64,000 bases of DNA, taken from Gamsiella multidivaricata (taxonomy: Eukaryota > Mortierellomycota > Mortierellomycetes > Mortierellales > Mortierellaceae). Below, piece after piece: positions 46,627-57,451 of this stretch; position 1 is the first letter of the stretch; every line of letters begins with the position of its first letter. The position numbers and the translations under genes were made by a program. A model generated the notes under the pieces. It had not been told where the DNA came from. It saw only the letters and a program-made list of their open reading frames with translations, and made no database searches. Location: positions 62,001-126,000 of the forward strand of contig NW_026251777.1 in assembly GCF_025024155.1 (NCBI RefSeq), given 5' to 3'.

Positions 46627-47115
46627 CGTGCTTATACTATGAAAAGGGATTCCCACCAGGTTTTGGATCTTGTTTAACTATGCCATGTTTGCTGTCTCAA
46701 AAATCAGGACACACTGCGCATTCAAATGCGTCAAATGGCGCGACCATGCCCTTACCGCACCATCCTCCTTCTCTGCCTATTTTTTTTTTCCTCTTGTCAT
46801 GCCAGGACACATAAAGCTTGAGTAACTGCTTAATTGTTTTATTGTTCTGGGAGTTTTTGACAAAGTATGGTGATGTGTTCACCCCTGCATTGCGTCCACC
46901 CCAAAAGCCTTAGTTGGACAAAGTGTAGCCGCATGTTTATGGTGGGCCAATGCCTTCGCCTTTCTGGCACAAATTCACAAATTTCATGCAAACATTAGCA
47001 CCCTTCTTTTTTTTATTGACGCCCGATCCTCCGGGCATGCAGGCATGCCAAAGGTTGCATTGGTTAGCATCCTTCTTTCTTCTCTCCTTCCATTTCCTCG
47101 CATTCTTCCCACATG

Positions 47116-48764
47116 ATGACAGCCTCGGTTCCTGGAACGGGCCCTGAAGTGACCTGTCCTTCACAGTCCTTTCGCATCTCCAACACATCAAGAACTTGTT
47201 CTGTCATCAAAATCGATGCCCGATTGGATCATACGATTGGACAATACGTTGTCCTCTGGCGAGACATCCAACGGGTTTTCGAGAATGCACAATATGCCAA
47301 GCAAGGTGATTCTGTGGTCTCCTTCATGAGTGACGACGCCTTTGAAGAGTAAAGGCATTTTTTCTTCTATTGAGCATCGGAAGGATAGGTGCAAAAAGCG
47401 GATGGACTCACAATTGCTTTCGCTCTGTTTCATTTGGTAGATTGTCACCACCCAGGATCCTCTGTCGCCCTGGTATTGTTCTCGACATTGTGCTCAAGGA
47501 CACTATCGACGAGCCTCTCTCCAGACAACAAACTGAGCCCACCCCCCTGATCTCACAGCAACTCACTGAAGCTGATAGCGATAACAACTCCCGATCCGAC
47601 TCAGACGACAAGACCGGTCTACAAACGACCCTTCGATATCTCCCTGAATCCCTGGCCTCAATCCGGGATCTTTTGCAAACCCTTGTCGATCGAACACATG
47701 AGCAGGGGAAAGACCTATTCCACGACAAAATTGAGATCAAGCCAAGGGTCGATCCAATGGACCTTCCGGAGGTCAGGAACCTCGTCTTCCAGTATCTGGA
47801 CCGCAAGGATTTCGTCAAATGCATGTTATTCAACAAAGCATGGCATGAATGGTCAGCACCGATGGTCTGGGGAACACTCATGCCAGGCGGCGACCCTCAT
47901 AGGAACCCACCCACCAAGGCCTTTGCACGCTACAGCCATCTGACCAGAGTCTTAATACTGCAGCCTGCCATCCCTGACTTGAGCGACTATTCTACACTCT
48001 ATTTCCTAAACCTTCAAAGACTGACCTTAACCCTTTCAGCCGAAAGCGTCAAGTCCATGTGCACCCTGATCTATCGGCATACGTATTTAAAGGAACTAGA
48101 CCTGACCCTCCCCTATACAGGACTTGGCCGTCTACCCCTCGATCCTTCGCCTCTGTGGAAAGCGATCTGCAGTCTACCAAACCTAGAGACCCTTCATCTC
48201 CACAATATCGAGGTTCGCTGCTTTAGTTTCGAATTGCTCGAACTACGGAGGTTACGCCACCTGACTCTCCACTACTGGAATTCGGACACGATTGGGGAGC
48301 AGATACTTTTCTTGTCTCGGTGTCCTTCCTTGGAGGTCCTGGATTGGTACCCAACTCAAGTCTATGGTGAATTCCGCCACTATGAAGAGCGCGAACGCCT
48401 CAATGCTACCGACGCCGAAAACTTTGTCTGGATGGTAGAACGCAGGACTTGGCCAAAGTTAGAGGGTTTGATCATCCGTGGGTACAGTTTAAATCTCTCG
48501 GATGAACATATTGCTCGTATCTTGGTTGCCCTGCCACGAGTGACGAATTTCGGCATGCGCAACTCTGCGTTCGGTGAATTGTCTTTTCAGAGACTTCGGG
48601 CTCACTTCCTCACCCTGAAGGAGCTTGATCTCTATAATTGCCTGAAGGCAACAGAGGAAATGCTGCTGGAGATCGTGTCGTCGTGCTCTCGACTGTCCCG
48701 CATATGTCAAACAGACCTTTTCGATATTATTAGCCAATATGGTAGCCAAAATGACAGCTGGTAG
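47116..48764 (+). CDS. F-box/LRR protein C
   Basis: Exons 47116-47348 and 47441-48764 join in phase to 518 residues. Two ATGs occur at 47113 and 47116; the second aligns with the start of B and is preferred. From the start to about residue 195 it equals B. After the F-box it departs (KCMLFNKAWHEWSAPMVWGT) and carries its own LRR part (YLKELDLTLPYTGL, LPNLETLHLHNIEV, HFLTLKELDLYNCLKATEEM). It ends QYGSQNDSW. All landmarks of the family are present and no stop interrupts it. Likely substrate-binding subunit of an SCF complex. Confidence 0.8.
47143..47795 (+). repeat. 653-bp block shared with gene B
   Basis: Partner of 44953-45605. Intron identity implies recent gene conversion or unequal crossing-over rather than selection on protein. 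Confidence 0.88.
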
Positions 48765-49037
48765 TTGCGAGGGGGATTGAAGAGCGAATGGTTAATGTAA
48801 TGACTAAAGAAGTTATGCGCAGGACCAGAGGCGGATTTAAAGAATAGTGATGGAATACCTATGCTTACCATGGCTGTGGGAATGTCTTTTGCAATTGCCC
48901 TTGTCTGAGTTTGCGTAGGAAGGTCTCCACTGTGATTGTGGTTCTGATAGCCTGGTGCTGATTCCGGCTGCTCATGATTATACACAAAGACATCCATCGG
49001 ATGTTAGAAACGATTAAGATCGCAGCTCACGAATGCA
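48765..49037. other. Intergenic, with a possible minus-strand coding piece
   Basis: On the minus strand, ATG 48997 opens MDVFVYNHEQPESAPGYQNH and runs to a good donor (ATG then gtaagc, near 48870). It may belong to the decayed minus-strand gene beginning upstream, but the phase to the neighbouring piece is not continuous. Confidence 0.35.
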
Positions 49038-50176
49038 CTATATGCTAGCACGAGTTCCTCCGCTATCAATGATGTTCAGGGTCTTGTAATTTGCAGCATT
49101 ATTTCTTTCCACGTGGAAGGCGTAGTCATTCTCCAATAAGTCGACAAACGCGCGAGGAGTTGTTGCTCCGCGCACCTACAGATCGCCAGAACAATCGCAG
49201 ACAGTTTTGTTCAGAGTCGGCATGATGATACTGGGCACGCTCCTGCGCGGCAAAGAGCAGAATTTGTAGCTATGACATAGGCTTCAGAAGACGCGCCGTT
49301 TCTGCAATGGTGATTACCAGGTCAGATGAGCTCGCTGGACTGTCGCTCTTGTAGGGAAATTTACAGACGTCCCAGCCATGGCTCTTAAAGTATGCAATAA
49401 CGCCACCCGTCGACTCGACAGAAATCCCAATGCTGTTTGGGTGTCATTGTAGGTAGAGCGGGGTCTCCCCGGGCTGGGTAACAGCTCCAATTGACGTAGA
49501 CATGGCTGATCTCTTTCTGTCCTCAAGTTGTAAAGTAAGTCCACATTAGCATAGCTCCGTCCTTGCGCGACTCTTGATACGGATTTCAGTCGCATGGAGG
49601 ATTCCATGCTCTTTGATGGACTGTGGGAAATTGACTATCTTTATTCTTGCAGTGTCAAAGATGAGTGAAGCGGACTGGGGCTACGTAAAGGCTCGATCTC
49701 AGACGGAAGATTATCGGTTATAAAGGCATTCTGGCTTTCATGCTGTAGCATCGAGCACATGTGGTCATACATCAAAGTCCAGTTGTAGCACCCTACTCCT
49801 TCACGAAGCTGCCAGGAGATATGGAGGCGAGTATCACTTGAATGGTACATGCTCCCAGGTAAATATTGCTGTGCACCCATCAAGACCATACCAAAGAGAC
49901 TCAGAGCGATCCGCAGAGCGAAGGACAGGCATACAAAATATTAATCTGGCTCATAAATCTCTGGAGACGCACAGCAAATTCATCTGAAAAGGCGCCTCCA
50001 ATGATATTTCTACAAACAAAATTGGTTGCATTACAGTGATGAGAACTATGAACACGGGAACCGGTGAGGCAAGTTGCGCAGGACTGTAATTCGACTCTTA
50101 GTGCTTTTGAGGCGAGGTCAGAGAGACGGTAGCATGGGCCAGAGTGCGTGAAGACTGTGTGTCTGAATTCCACCAT
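49038..50176 (-). pseudogene. Decayed multi-exon gene, unknown family
   Basis: Coding-like blocks occur in order on the minus strand. From about 50050 down: NIIGGAFSDEFAVRLQRFM after a tttgtag acceptor. Then a hydrophobic segment (FALRIALSLFGMVLMGAQQY). Then one frame from 49638 containing KEHGILHATEIRIKS, GISVESTGGVIAYFKSHGW and AQYHHADSEQNCLRLFW, which is cut by TAA (49548), TGA (49446) and TAG (49272). Last comes AFVDLLENDYAFHVERNN, ending at TAG 49040 after a ctgtag acceptor at 49176. The stops stay in one frame, so this is either a gene killed by point mutations or one with very short introns across them. The family is not recognised. Confidence 0.5.
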
Positions 50177-50796
50177 GTAGATACTTTATTTGTTGTGTTT
50201 CTCGAGAGGCGACAGCCTGTGTTAACTTCAGGCTTTCTCTATTATTCTGACAGTTGCGAGTGCAGTGCTATATTTGTTGTCAGCGTACCACAAAATGGAC
50301 CTTGAAAGGCTGGTTCTACAGTCTTCATGTTCACCTTGTGCTACAGGCGCTCGCTCATGGAAGCCATTGCCGGAGCAGAGAGTGTGGAGGTCGTTGTGTA
50401 TGCGGACTGCTTCGAACTTAACCTCTCTATTTTGATAGTGGTTTTGTTCATCACTGCACTTATGTTCCACTTCGTACCACCTGGGGTAACATCACGAATG
50501 CACCTGAGAACTGGTTTTTGAAAAAAAGCTGTGCTTGGCCCTGTACCCTCAAAGCTTCAAGCCAAACGAAATAAAAATGCACCCCTTCAACTCAGACGCG
50601 CATTGGAGTCTTCGTGATCCATTTCTGTGGTCTCTTGTGGTGGTCGCACAACACGGCATCATGAAAGGTCTTTGTTCTGCTTGAGGACCACACCCGGGAC
50701 CGCTCTGGAAGGTCTTTAAAACAAGCGACACCTACGTCTTTTGTCGACTGCAGATTGTGCCCGTTGGCCTTCACATCACAGTCAAAGAGGTGGCGC
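50177..50796. other. 5' flank of F-box gene D
   Basis: No gene was recognised. Part of the stretch at 50535-50660 (gtgatccatttctgtggtc) resembles the DNA upstream of gene E at 52325-52430 (gtgatccccttctgtggtc), so D and E share duplicated upstream DNA. Confidence 0.5.
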
Positions 50797-50870
50797 CGTT
50801 TCTGGCGAGGATAAAGTCGTTTCTGGCGAAGGTTAAGGCGTTTCTGGCGAGGGTAAAGCCTTTGTGGAGA
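50797..50870. repeat. 21-bp minisatellite in the gene D promoter
   Basis: Units begin cgtttctggcga at 50797, 50818 and 50839, with a fourth, partial unit at 50860. They differ at a few bases. The block lies about 35 bases before the TATA box of gene D. Confidence 0.85.
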
Positions 50871-50904
50871 CATATCCACACCATTGACCACTGATAGAGG
50901 CGCT

Positions 50905-50910
50905 TATAAA
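50905..50910 (+). promoter_or_regulatory. TATA box of F-box gene D
   Basis: The tataaa lies 158 bases before the ATG, with a CCAAT-type attgg just after it and a tc-rich leader at 50935-51000. Confidence 0.6.
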
Positions 50911-51062
50911 GTCATTGGACTTCGATTCCATTTATTCTCTCTCCCTTTCTCTTTCCCTCCCTCTCTCTTTCCCTCCCTTCTTCCCTCTCTCTCTCTGTCA
51001 GCACTCCGTTGGCATCTCTTTTTTTCCACAAGCAGAATCACTGCACCCTCTCGCGCACAACA

Positions 51063-52103
51063 ATGGCAATCCCGATACTAGCGGCAAACACAAGCACATC
51101 TCTCAACACCGATACACCAAAGCCGCCGAAATTCAGTGCGATGGACCTACCGGAAATAAGGGACATCGTATTTCAGTACCTGGGTCGCAGGGATCTCGCG
51201 AGGTGTACGCGGATTAGCAAGTCATGGCACGGACCGGCGATGGCGATGATTTGGAAATCTGTTGAGCTGAGCGGCGCGCATCGGAGGAACCCACCCTTCG
51301 AGATCCTTCAGCGCCATTGCAATCTAGTCAAGGCTTTTAGGATATCTCTCCGTTTTATTGGCTGGACAGGTACCGAGTACTCCACGCTGAATTTCCCCAA
51401 GCTCGAGAAAATCACCATGACTCTTTCGAATGCCAGCTCAGCGGATATGTTGGATCTAATCCGTCGACACACGTGCCTGATGCACCTGGCTCTGACATAT
51501 CAATGCACGCATCGAACATCGTTCCTCAATGCCCCTCAGCTGTGGGAGGCAATCGCAAGTTTGCCAAACCTGAGCACTCTCCATATCTGCGACGTTGAGG
51601 TCCTCAATGCTACCGTCTCACTACCAAGACTACGAGAGCTACGCCTGCTGTACTCCGGAGGCACTCTCGATATCGCAAGCCAGCAACTGCAATTCATAAA
51701 TCGATGCCCAGCCTTGGAGATCCTGGAATGGCATCCAAACTGCACAGTCCGCTGGCTCGGTGACCCTGCCACTAAGAACTTTGTGAAGCTGGCTAATGCC
51801 GGAGCCTGGCCCAATCTGGAGTCGTTGATCTTGGGTCGGGACAGTTTGGATCTTTCAGACAGCAACATCGCGTCCATCTTGGCAGCCATACCACGAGCAA
51901 CCATCCTTGGTCTGTCCGATTCCAAATTTGGTCCACTGTCCTTCGAGTCTCTCCGGGCACACTTTCCGATCCTCAAGGAGCTCGATCTTGATGATTGCCT
52001 GAAAGTATCAAAAGCGATGCTGCTGGAGATCCTGGCCTCCTGTCCCCGGCTGTCCCGGACATGTCGAGCACACCTCACCGAAATGACTAACGACCATCAT
52101 TAG
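51063..52103 (+). CDS. F-box/LRR protein D
   Basis: Single-exon gene of 346 residues. The Met at 51063 follows acaacaATGG and is preferred to the in-frame Met at 51009, which lies inside the CT-rich leader. The F-box is FSAMDLPEIRDIVFQYLGRRDLARC, then ISKSWHGPAMAMIWKSVEL. LRR-like blocks (LPRLRELRLLYSGG, FPILKELDLDDCLKVSKAM, CPRLSRTCRAHL) align with genes A, B and E. It lacks the extra N-terminal exon of A-C. Likely an SCF substrate receptor. Its 3' flank carries aataaa at 52235 in the same context as A and B. Confidence 0.85.
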   Translation: MAIPILAANTSTSLNTDTPKPPKFSAMDLPEIRDIVFQYLGRRDLARCTRISKSWHGPAMAMIWKSVELSGAHRRNPPFEILQRHCNLVKAFRISLRFIGWTGTEYSTLNFPKLEKITMTLSNASSADMLDLIRRHTCLMHLALTYQCTHRTSFLNAPQLWEAIASLPNLSTLHICDVEVLNATVSLPRLRELRLLYSGGTLDIASQQLQFINRCPALEILEWHPNCTVRWLGDPATKNFVKLANAGAWPNLESLILGRDSLDLSDSNIASILAAIPRATILGLSDSKFGPLSFESLRAHFPILKELDLDDCLKVSKAMLLEILASCPRLSRTCRAHLTEMTNDHH

Positions 52104-52804
52104 CGACCATATACATCGCAGCGCCCACCCCACCCAGCGAGATATTTAGAAGAAAAAAAAAAGGCAATTCATACTGTGTTGGCAAATAGCATTGTATAGC
52201 GGTAACAGAAGATCCTTATCAGACAGCCAGATGAAATAAACACATTTAAGTGCTATGCAATACCAATAGACCCCTGCCGAACAATCATACCTTGCTCCAA
52301 AAAAATAGAATAAAAAAAAATGCTGTGCTGACCCTCAGAATTTCAGGACGCATCACGCAGTTCAGACTCGTCTATGAGTGCGACGGTAGCTTTGTGATCC
52401 CCTTCTGTGGTCCTTTCGCGGTTTGTCGCGCAGAATAGCAATGAAAAAAAACCCCCAACCTTAAGGCTTATTACCAAGTCTTTGCTTAACTTGGTCGCCA
52501 TAGCCTGGTTCACATGGAAAAAGCTTCGAACAAGCGGCACCTATATCTTTTCATCCATTAACAATTGTACTTATAAGCCTTCTTATTGTGCCGAAAAGGG
52601 CGACATCTCTCCCGGTAAAGCTTCTGTGGGCAATATATCCACACTATTGTTCGCTGGCCAGGATATCTTTAAAAGCACCCTGTTCGGGTACAGTTCTCGC
52701 TCTCTTTCTCTCTCGCCCCCACTCTCTTTGTCTTCCTGCTTCTCTCCCATTTTCATCGCGTTCCATCTCACACAAAACACTCCAATACCTTACCTCACAC
52801 AACA
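52104..52804. promoter_or_regulatory. Intergenic and promoter DNA of F-box gene E
   Basis: It contains the 3' flank of D (aataaa at 52235-52240), a segment similar to the D upstream region, and a TC-rich leader (52695-52760) before the ATG of E. A tttaaaag near 52669 may replace a TATA box. Confidence 0.45.
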
Positions 52805-53821
52805 ATGACCGATAACACAGATACAGGAGGACCACCAAAGATTGCAGCGCTGGATCTTCCAGAGATTAGGCGCCATGTCCTCCAGTACCTGGGGGGTACG
52901 AATTTGGTCAATTGTATGCAACTGAACAAGGCGTGGCAAGAAGAGGCTGTACCGGTGCTCTGGAGCAGGATCAATCTAAACAGACCACCACCCATTGCAG
53001 AGCTTCGACGCTCCGGCAGTCTTATCAGAACCCTGAACATGGGTTACCTCGATGTTGCCTGGCCAGTGTATTCCACGCTGGAAATCCCCAACCTTCGAGG
53101 ACTGGCCTTTTCATTTGTGCCCACGAATGGGGATAAGACCAGCGAATTATTTCAAAGGCACACTTTATTGACGCAGGTGGATCTGTGGGATACGAAATGC
53201 ACATTCGAGGGCTCCGCACATGCTTCGCAGCTCTGGGAAGCAATGGCCAGCTTGCCGAACTTGAGGAAGCTCAATCTTCTCAATTTTACACTGACCGACA
53301 ATATCGACCTTTTACCTCCTCTATCAAACTTACAGTCGCTGGTTATGCAGCATGTAGATTTTGCAGAGATGTCATTGAATGCGCAGATGCAACTTATGGC
53401 CCGATGCCCAGCCCTGGAAATCCTGGAGTGGAAGCCGACTTTAAAAGTCAGTGGGAAAGGACCTATAGCAATTAAGCTGTTTGCACGAATGGTTAAAGCC
53501 GGGACCTGGCCCAAGTTACAGGGATTGACTCTGGGTTGGAGTCTGAATGGTTGTTTAGACGAAGACATCGCTTCCATCCTGGAGGCTATGCCGCGGGTTT
53601 CGATCCTTGCTTTGCCCGCCTCAAAGTTTGGACCGCTATCTTTCGAGAAACTGCGTGCCCACTTCTTGACCCTTCGAGAGCTTGGCCTCGAACACTCCCA
53701 TCGGCTGACAAAGGCGATGGTGACGGAGGTTTTGGCATCATGCCCTCGGCTGTCTTCTGCATCTTGGGCACGCCTCACCGTACACCCTGCATACACCCAC
53801 GTTTCTGCAGCGCAGAAATAG
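52805..53821 (+). CDS. F-box/LRR protein E
   Basis: Single-exon gene of 338 residues. The F-box is ALDLPEIRRHVLQYLGGTNLVNC, followed by LNKAWQEEAVPVLWSRINL. LRR-like blocks include LPNLRKLNLLNFTL, CPALEILEWKPTL, WPKLQGLTLGW and LSFEKLRAHFLTLREL. It is the shortest intact array member and, like D, lacks the additional N-terminal exon. The C-terminus replaces the usual RAHLTEM ending with WARLTVHPAYTHVSAAQK. Probable SCF substrate receptor; the target is unknown. Confidence 0.85.
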   Translation: MTDNTDTGGPPKIAALDLPEIRRHVLQYLGGTNLVNCMQLNKAWQEEAVPVLWSRINLNRPPPIAELRRSGSLIRTLNMGYLDVAWPVYSTLEIPNLRGLAFSFVPTNGDKTSELFQRHTLLTQVDLWDTKCTFEGSAHASQLWEAMASLPNLRKLNLLNFTLTDNIDLLPPLSNLQSLVMQHVDFAEMSLNAQMQLMARCPALEILEWKPTLKVSGKGPIAIKLFARMVKAGTWPKLQGLTLGWSLNGCLDEDIASILEAMPRVSILALPASKFGPLSFEKLRAHFLTLRELGLEHSHRLTKAMVTEVLASCPRLSSASWARLTVHPAYTHVSAAQK

Positions 53822-54207
53822 AACGACTTTTTTTTTGATGCAACTTCGGTGCTGTGCTTGCGAGGTTTTGCAAAGTATCTCCAGAAGATAAAATAAATCG
53901 CTTTCTGTTTTGACGCGACTTTGTTGCTGTGCTTGTGAAAAAGTTTTTTTTCTTTTGCCTGTGTCGGCGTTTGTACGTATACTCGTAGCGGGGATGTTGC
54001 ATACGTGTTTGGTTCGCTGCAGCACACGTTTTCTTAAACATGCCCAAGGTTCGACGTGCCTGAACACAAACAGCGAGGCGTGAAGAGGGAGTGCTCTGCC
54101 GTTTTGCTCTTCATCCTCTTTTTTTATCATCCCGCCATACTTCCATCAACTCTTCTACTTCTCCATCCCTAATCCTTTCGTCCATCCGCCTCCAACTCAG
54201 TCTCATC
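53822..54207. other. 3' flank of gene E and promoter of the next gene
   Basis: It includes a diverged direct repeat (gatgcaacttcggtgctgtg against gacgcgactttgttgctgtg) at 53838 and 53913, and aataaa-like motifs. No gene was seen. Confidence 0.5.
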
Positions 54208-56215
54208 ATGGCCAGCTCAAACATCCCTAGTCACGCTGATCAGTCCTATGACCATCACGACTTTGTGGACGATGACGACGATGGCTGGCAGGTCGTCTCA
54301 TCATCCTCTTCTCCATCCCCAGCTGCAGCAGCAAAGGAAAAGTCATCCTTCTCGACCGCCTCCCACTCGGCTTCTGAGGTCACCGCTGCTGACGTCCCTG
54401 CTGTTGATCAGCTCAACCCCGACATCGCTACTGCCACTACTTCCAGCGTCTCGTCAACATCAGCACCCCCTGCCGAACCAGAGACGACCGAAAAGGCCTC
54501 GAAAAAGAAAAAGAAGCAGATCTTTGGCACCGATGAGTTCCAGCCCGTGATCTCCAAGAAGCAAATGGCTCGTGCCAGCAAGGTTCCTGCTAGTAAGCGA
54601 CCCAATGCCCCAGTCGGCGTGTCCACCTCGAGCTATTTTGATCTGTTGCAGGACACAGAGGATGCAGAGGACGCCGACAAGATTCTGGAGCGGATCACCC
54701 AGGAAGAGGAAGAGGAAAGGGAAAGGAGCCGTCTGGAACAGGAGGCGAGGGAGCAAGAATCTAAGGAGGCCGAGAGGCGCGAGATGGACGTTCATGACCA
54801 ACAATTGAAAGAACAGGAACGTCTGCAACAGGAACGTCTGGAACAGATCGCACGCGAACAACAACAATTGGCTGAGGAGGAAGAGTTGGCAAGGCTTGAA
54901 AAAGAAAGAGAGGAGGCGGTCGCCACTGCTACTGCTGCTGCCGAGACAGCCCTGCAGAAGCAAAAGAAGGAGGACAAGAAGAAGAGGGATAAGGAAGCCA
55001 AGGAAGCCAAGGAAGCCAAGGAAGCCAAGGAAGCTAAGGAGGCCAGGGAGAAGGAAGCAATCTTGCAAGCACACCTAAAGGCTGAGCAAGAACAAAATGA
55101 ACAAGCGGAACAGGCAGCAAGGGATGCACAGGAGTCCGAAGCGGAGGCACTGAGGATCGCTGAAGAAGAAGCTGCCAAGGGAGCGGAAGAGCCAGAGCAG
55201 GCATCGCTACAGACCGGGTCCGAAGATTCGTGGCAGGTCGAGGACCATGAGGATCAAGAGGAGGACGACGACTGGCAGGAGCAGTCAAAGTCCAAGAAGA
55301 GCCGTAAGACGCGATCTTCACAGCAAGCTTCCGCATCGACCGGACTCGATATTCAGTCAAAGATGTCGATCTATGTCCTTCAACAGGACGAGATCGCGGA
55401 CCAGGAAAGCGACGAGGAAAACACTGTGGATGAGACCTCGGAGGAAGAGAGAGCGAAGGAGGAGCAGCGCGCTGCAGTAGCCAAGATTGCAGCCAAGTTG
55501 AAGAGCGGATCAAGCAAGAAGAACAAGAAGAAGTCAACCTCGAATGCTGCATCAGCGGTCAATTCACCACGTATGGAGGGCAAGAAGGGGAAGAAGGCTG
55601 CGTCTACCTCGGGACCAGCATCAGCATCAGCGCCAGTACCGGTCCTGTCAGCTGTTGTAAGCGCAATTGAGCAGGAGCAGGACTCATCCTTATCTGCAGC
55701 TGAGGCAGCTACACCCAAGCTGAGCAAACGCAGGTCCAAAAAGGCATCCTCTGCCTCTGCAGCCTCCACCGACAGTCCATCAGCAATGGCAACAGCCGCA
55801 GGCGCAGCCTCAACATCATCCAAGGAGGGAACTACGGCGGACAAGACAAATGAGTCTTCGGGATCGAGCATGGTTCAGAAGGATGGTCCTCAAGACATGG
55901 TCGGAGGCGTGTTCTCTTCGATTTTTGAGAAGGGTGTAAACCCTGGTCTGATCAAGGCCTTGAATGTTGTGTTTGTTGCTCTGTTTTTGTCCCTGGGCTT
56001 CCTGGTCTTTGCCTCAGGTGGCAACGGACACGTCATTGCCTTGACAGGAATTGCCGTGGCTCTGTTTATTACCGTGCAATGGTAAGTTTATGGTGTATCT
56101 TTGCATAACAGCGCATTTTAGACTGAAACTAACCGTCGGGTTTATTTCTTTTTCGGCATTTAGGTTCCTGCGTGAGATGGAGACGATGAGGATCGAGGAG
56201 CATAAGGACGCTTAA
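54208..56215 (+). CDS. Coiled-coil protein ending in a Pkr1-like membrane domain
   Basis: Exons 54208-56081 and 56164-56215 join in phase to 641 residues. The last 85 residues (VFSSIFEKGVNPGLIKALN, two hydrophobic segments, ITVQWFLREME) match Pkr1, an ER membrane factor for V-ATPase assembly; yeast Pkr1 is a 122-residue protein made mostly of this domain. Here it follows about 550 residues that are acidic and low-complexity, with a long Glu/Gln/Arg coiled coil (residues 160-330), a KEA repeat (KEAKEAKEAKEAKEA) and two copies of a D-D-x-W-Q-V/E motif (DDDGWQVV, DDDWQEQ). The Met at 54208 is favoured over the upstream one at 54091, which lies in the leader. Pkr1 assignment is by eye. Confidence 0.75.
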
Positions 56216-57451
56216 AGCATTGAATATTGGATTGTATGGGTCCAACAAAGGCGAGAGGAGAACAGGAAAGATTAGCATCGATAATAGACAGGGCAAGCAG
56301 CCCTATAAAAATGTACTTGATGGACCTTTGTCATGGAAATCGTTGCTCAGGAATAGTGCTTACTAGGAACCAGATCAAAACAAACAACGATGATTCTTCT
56401 TGCTCTCGTGGACGCTCAGAAAAAAAAAAGTTGCCCGCATTTATCTTTTATCCATCTGAATGACCAGATAAACACGCCAGTATGAATGATCGTTGTGTAG
56501 TGTTAGAATATGGTTTAGAAAAAATGCGGGGTATACAAAGAACCTTGATGGGCGGCGACTCTTGTGCGGCCACCTGCCATAAGAGGGAAATCCTGGGGAA
56601 AAGCACCTGGAGATGCCAGCTTTGCTATTCCTTTTGACGAACCAAGGAGAGGAGAGGATAGGATGGAGAGAAGGCGGTAACTGATACGGAGCAGCAGTGG
56701 ATTGCGAGTGGAGAAATGACGACGCAGCATTGGCGGGTGTAGTTCATGTCCCGGAGATAGTTCTTTCGAACCCAGGCAAAACGGAGTGGCCGGTGCTGCT
56801 GCATCGTATTGGTGTTGCAACGTGGATTGTGTTCCCATGCGCCCTCGCTTGGATGACTATGCACCCACTTTTCTCTTTCGGTATGTTTTCTTCTTTTGCG
56901 GTGCCGATATGATGACGCTGTGGGTTGAAGAAGATCTCATCGAGCATAGCCTATTGCTTGTGCCCCGTTCTATGTTGGCTGACCATTCGACCCAGTTTTC
57001 TTGCCCTCCCCACCCAGCTTTGTATTCCTTGCCTCCTCATCGCACTCGACTCATCCCCACTTGTTCGGTCTTCTCATTCCGAAGGAGTGCATCTCTCTCT
57101 CTCTCTCTCTTTTTTTTTTTTCCTCTTTTACATACGCATTCGTTATTCCTTGTACATATTCCTGGTCAAGCAGCTTCCAAACCCACACTGTCGCCCCCAA
57201 AGTGTTCAGAGGGCTCAAAGGAGGAACCGACTCATCCATTCCATTCCTATTGTCTGATATACATCTCTATCACACTTCGCCTTCCTCCCCTCCCCTAAAA
57301 CAACGTATTCGCATACTGTACCAAGGATCCTCCACAGCACAGCAGCTCAACAGCTTCCTTCTATACCCCGCATCTTTCCCATAAATTATATCTCCCGCAT
57401 CTCACACGCACCCCGGAGCGCTGAGAGCGTCGCCTAAAAAAAAGCTGAAGA
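56216..57451. other. Intergenic region
   Basis: About 1.2 kb holding the 3' UTR of the Pkr1-like gene and the promoter of the next gene, with a tctctctctc run at 57090-57108. Short open frames overlap on both strands without domains. Confidence 0.5.

Noticed and set aside
50797..50870. Short spaced repeats considered as a CRISPR-like array
   Set aside because: Units are contiguous 21-mers without spacers, in a eukaryotic promoter; a minisatellite.
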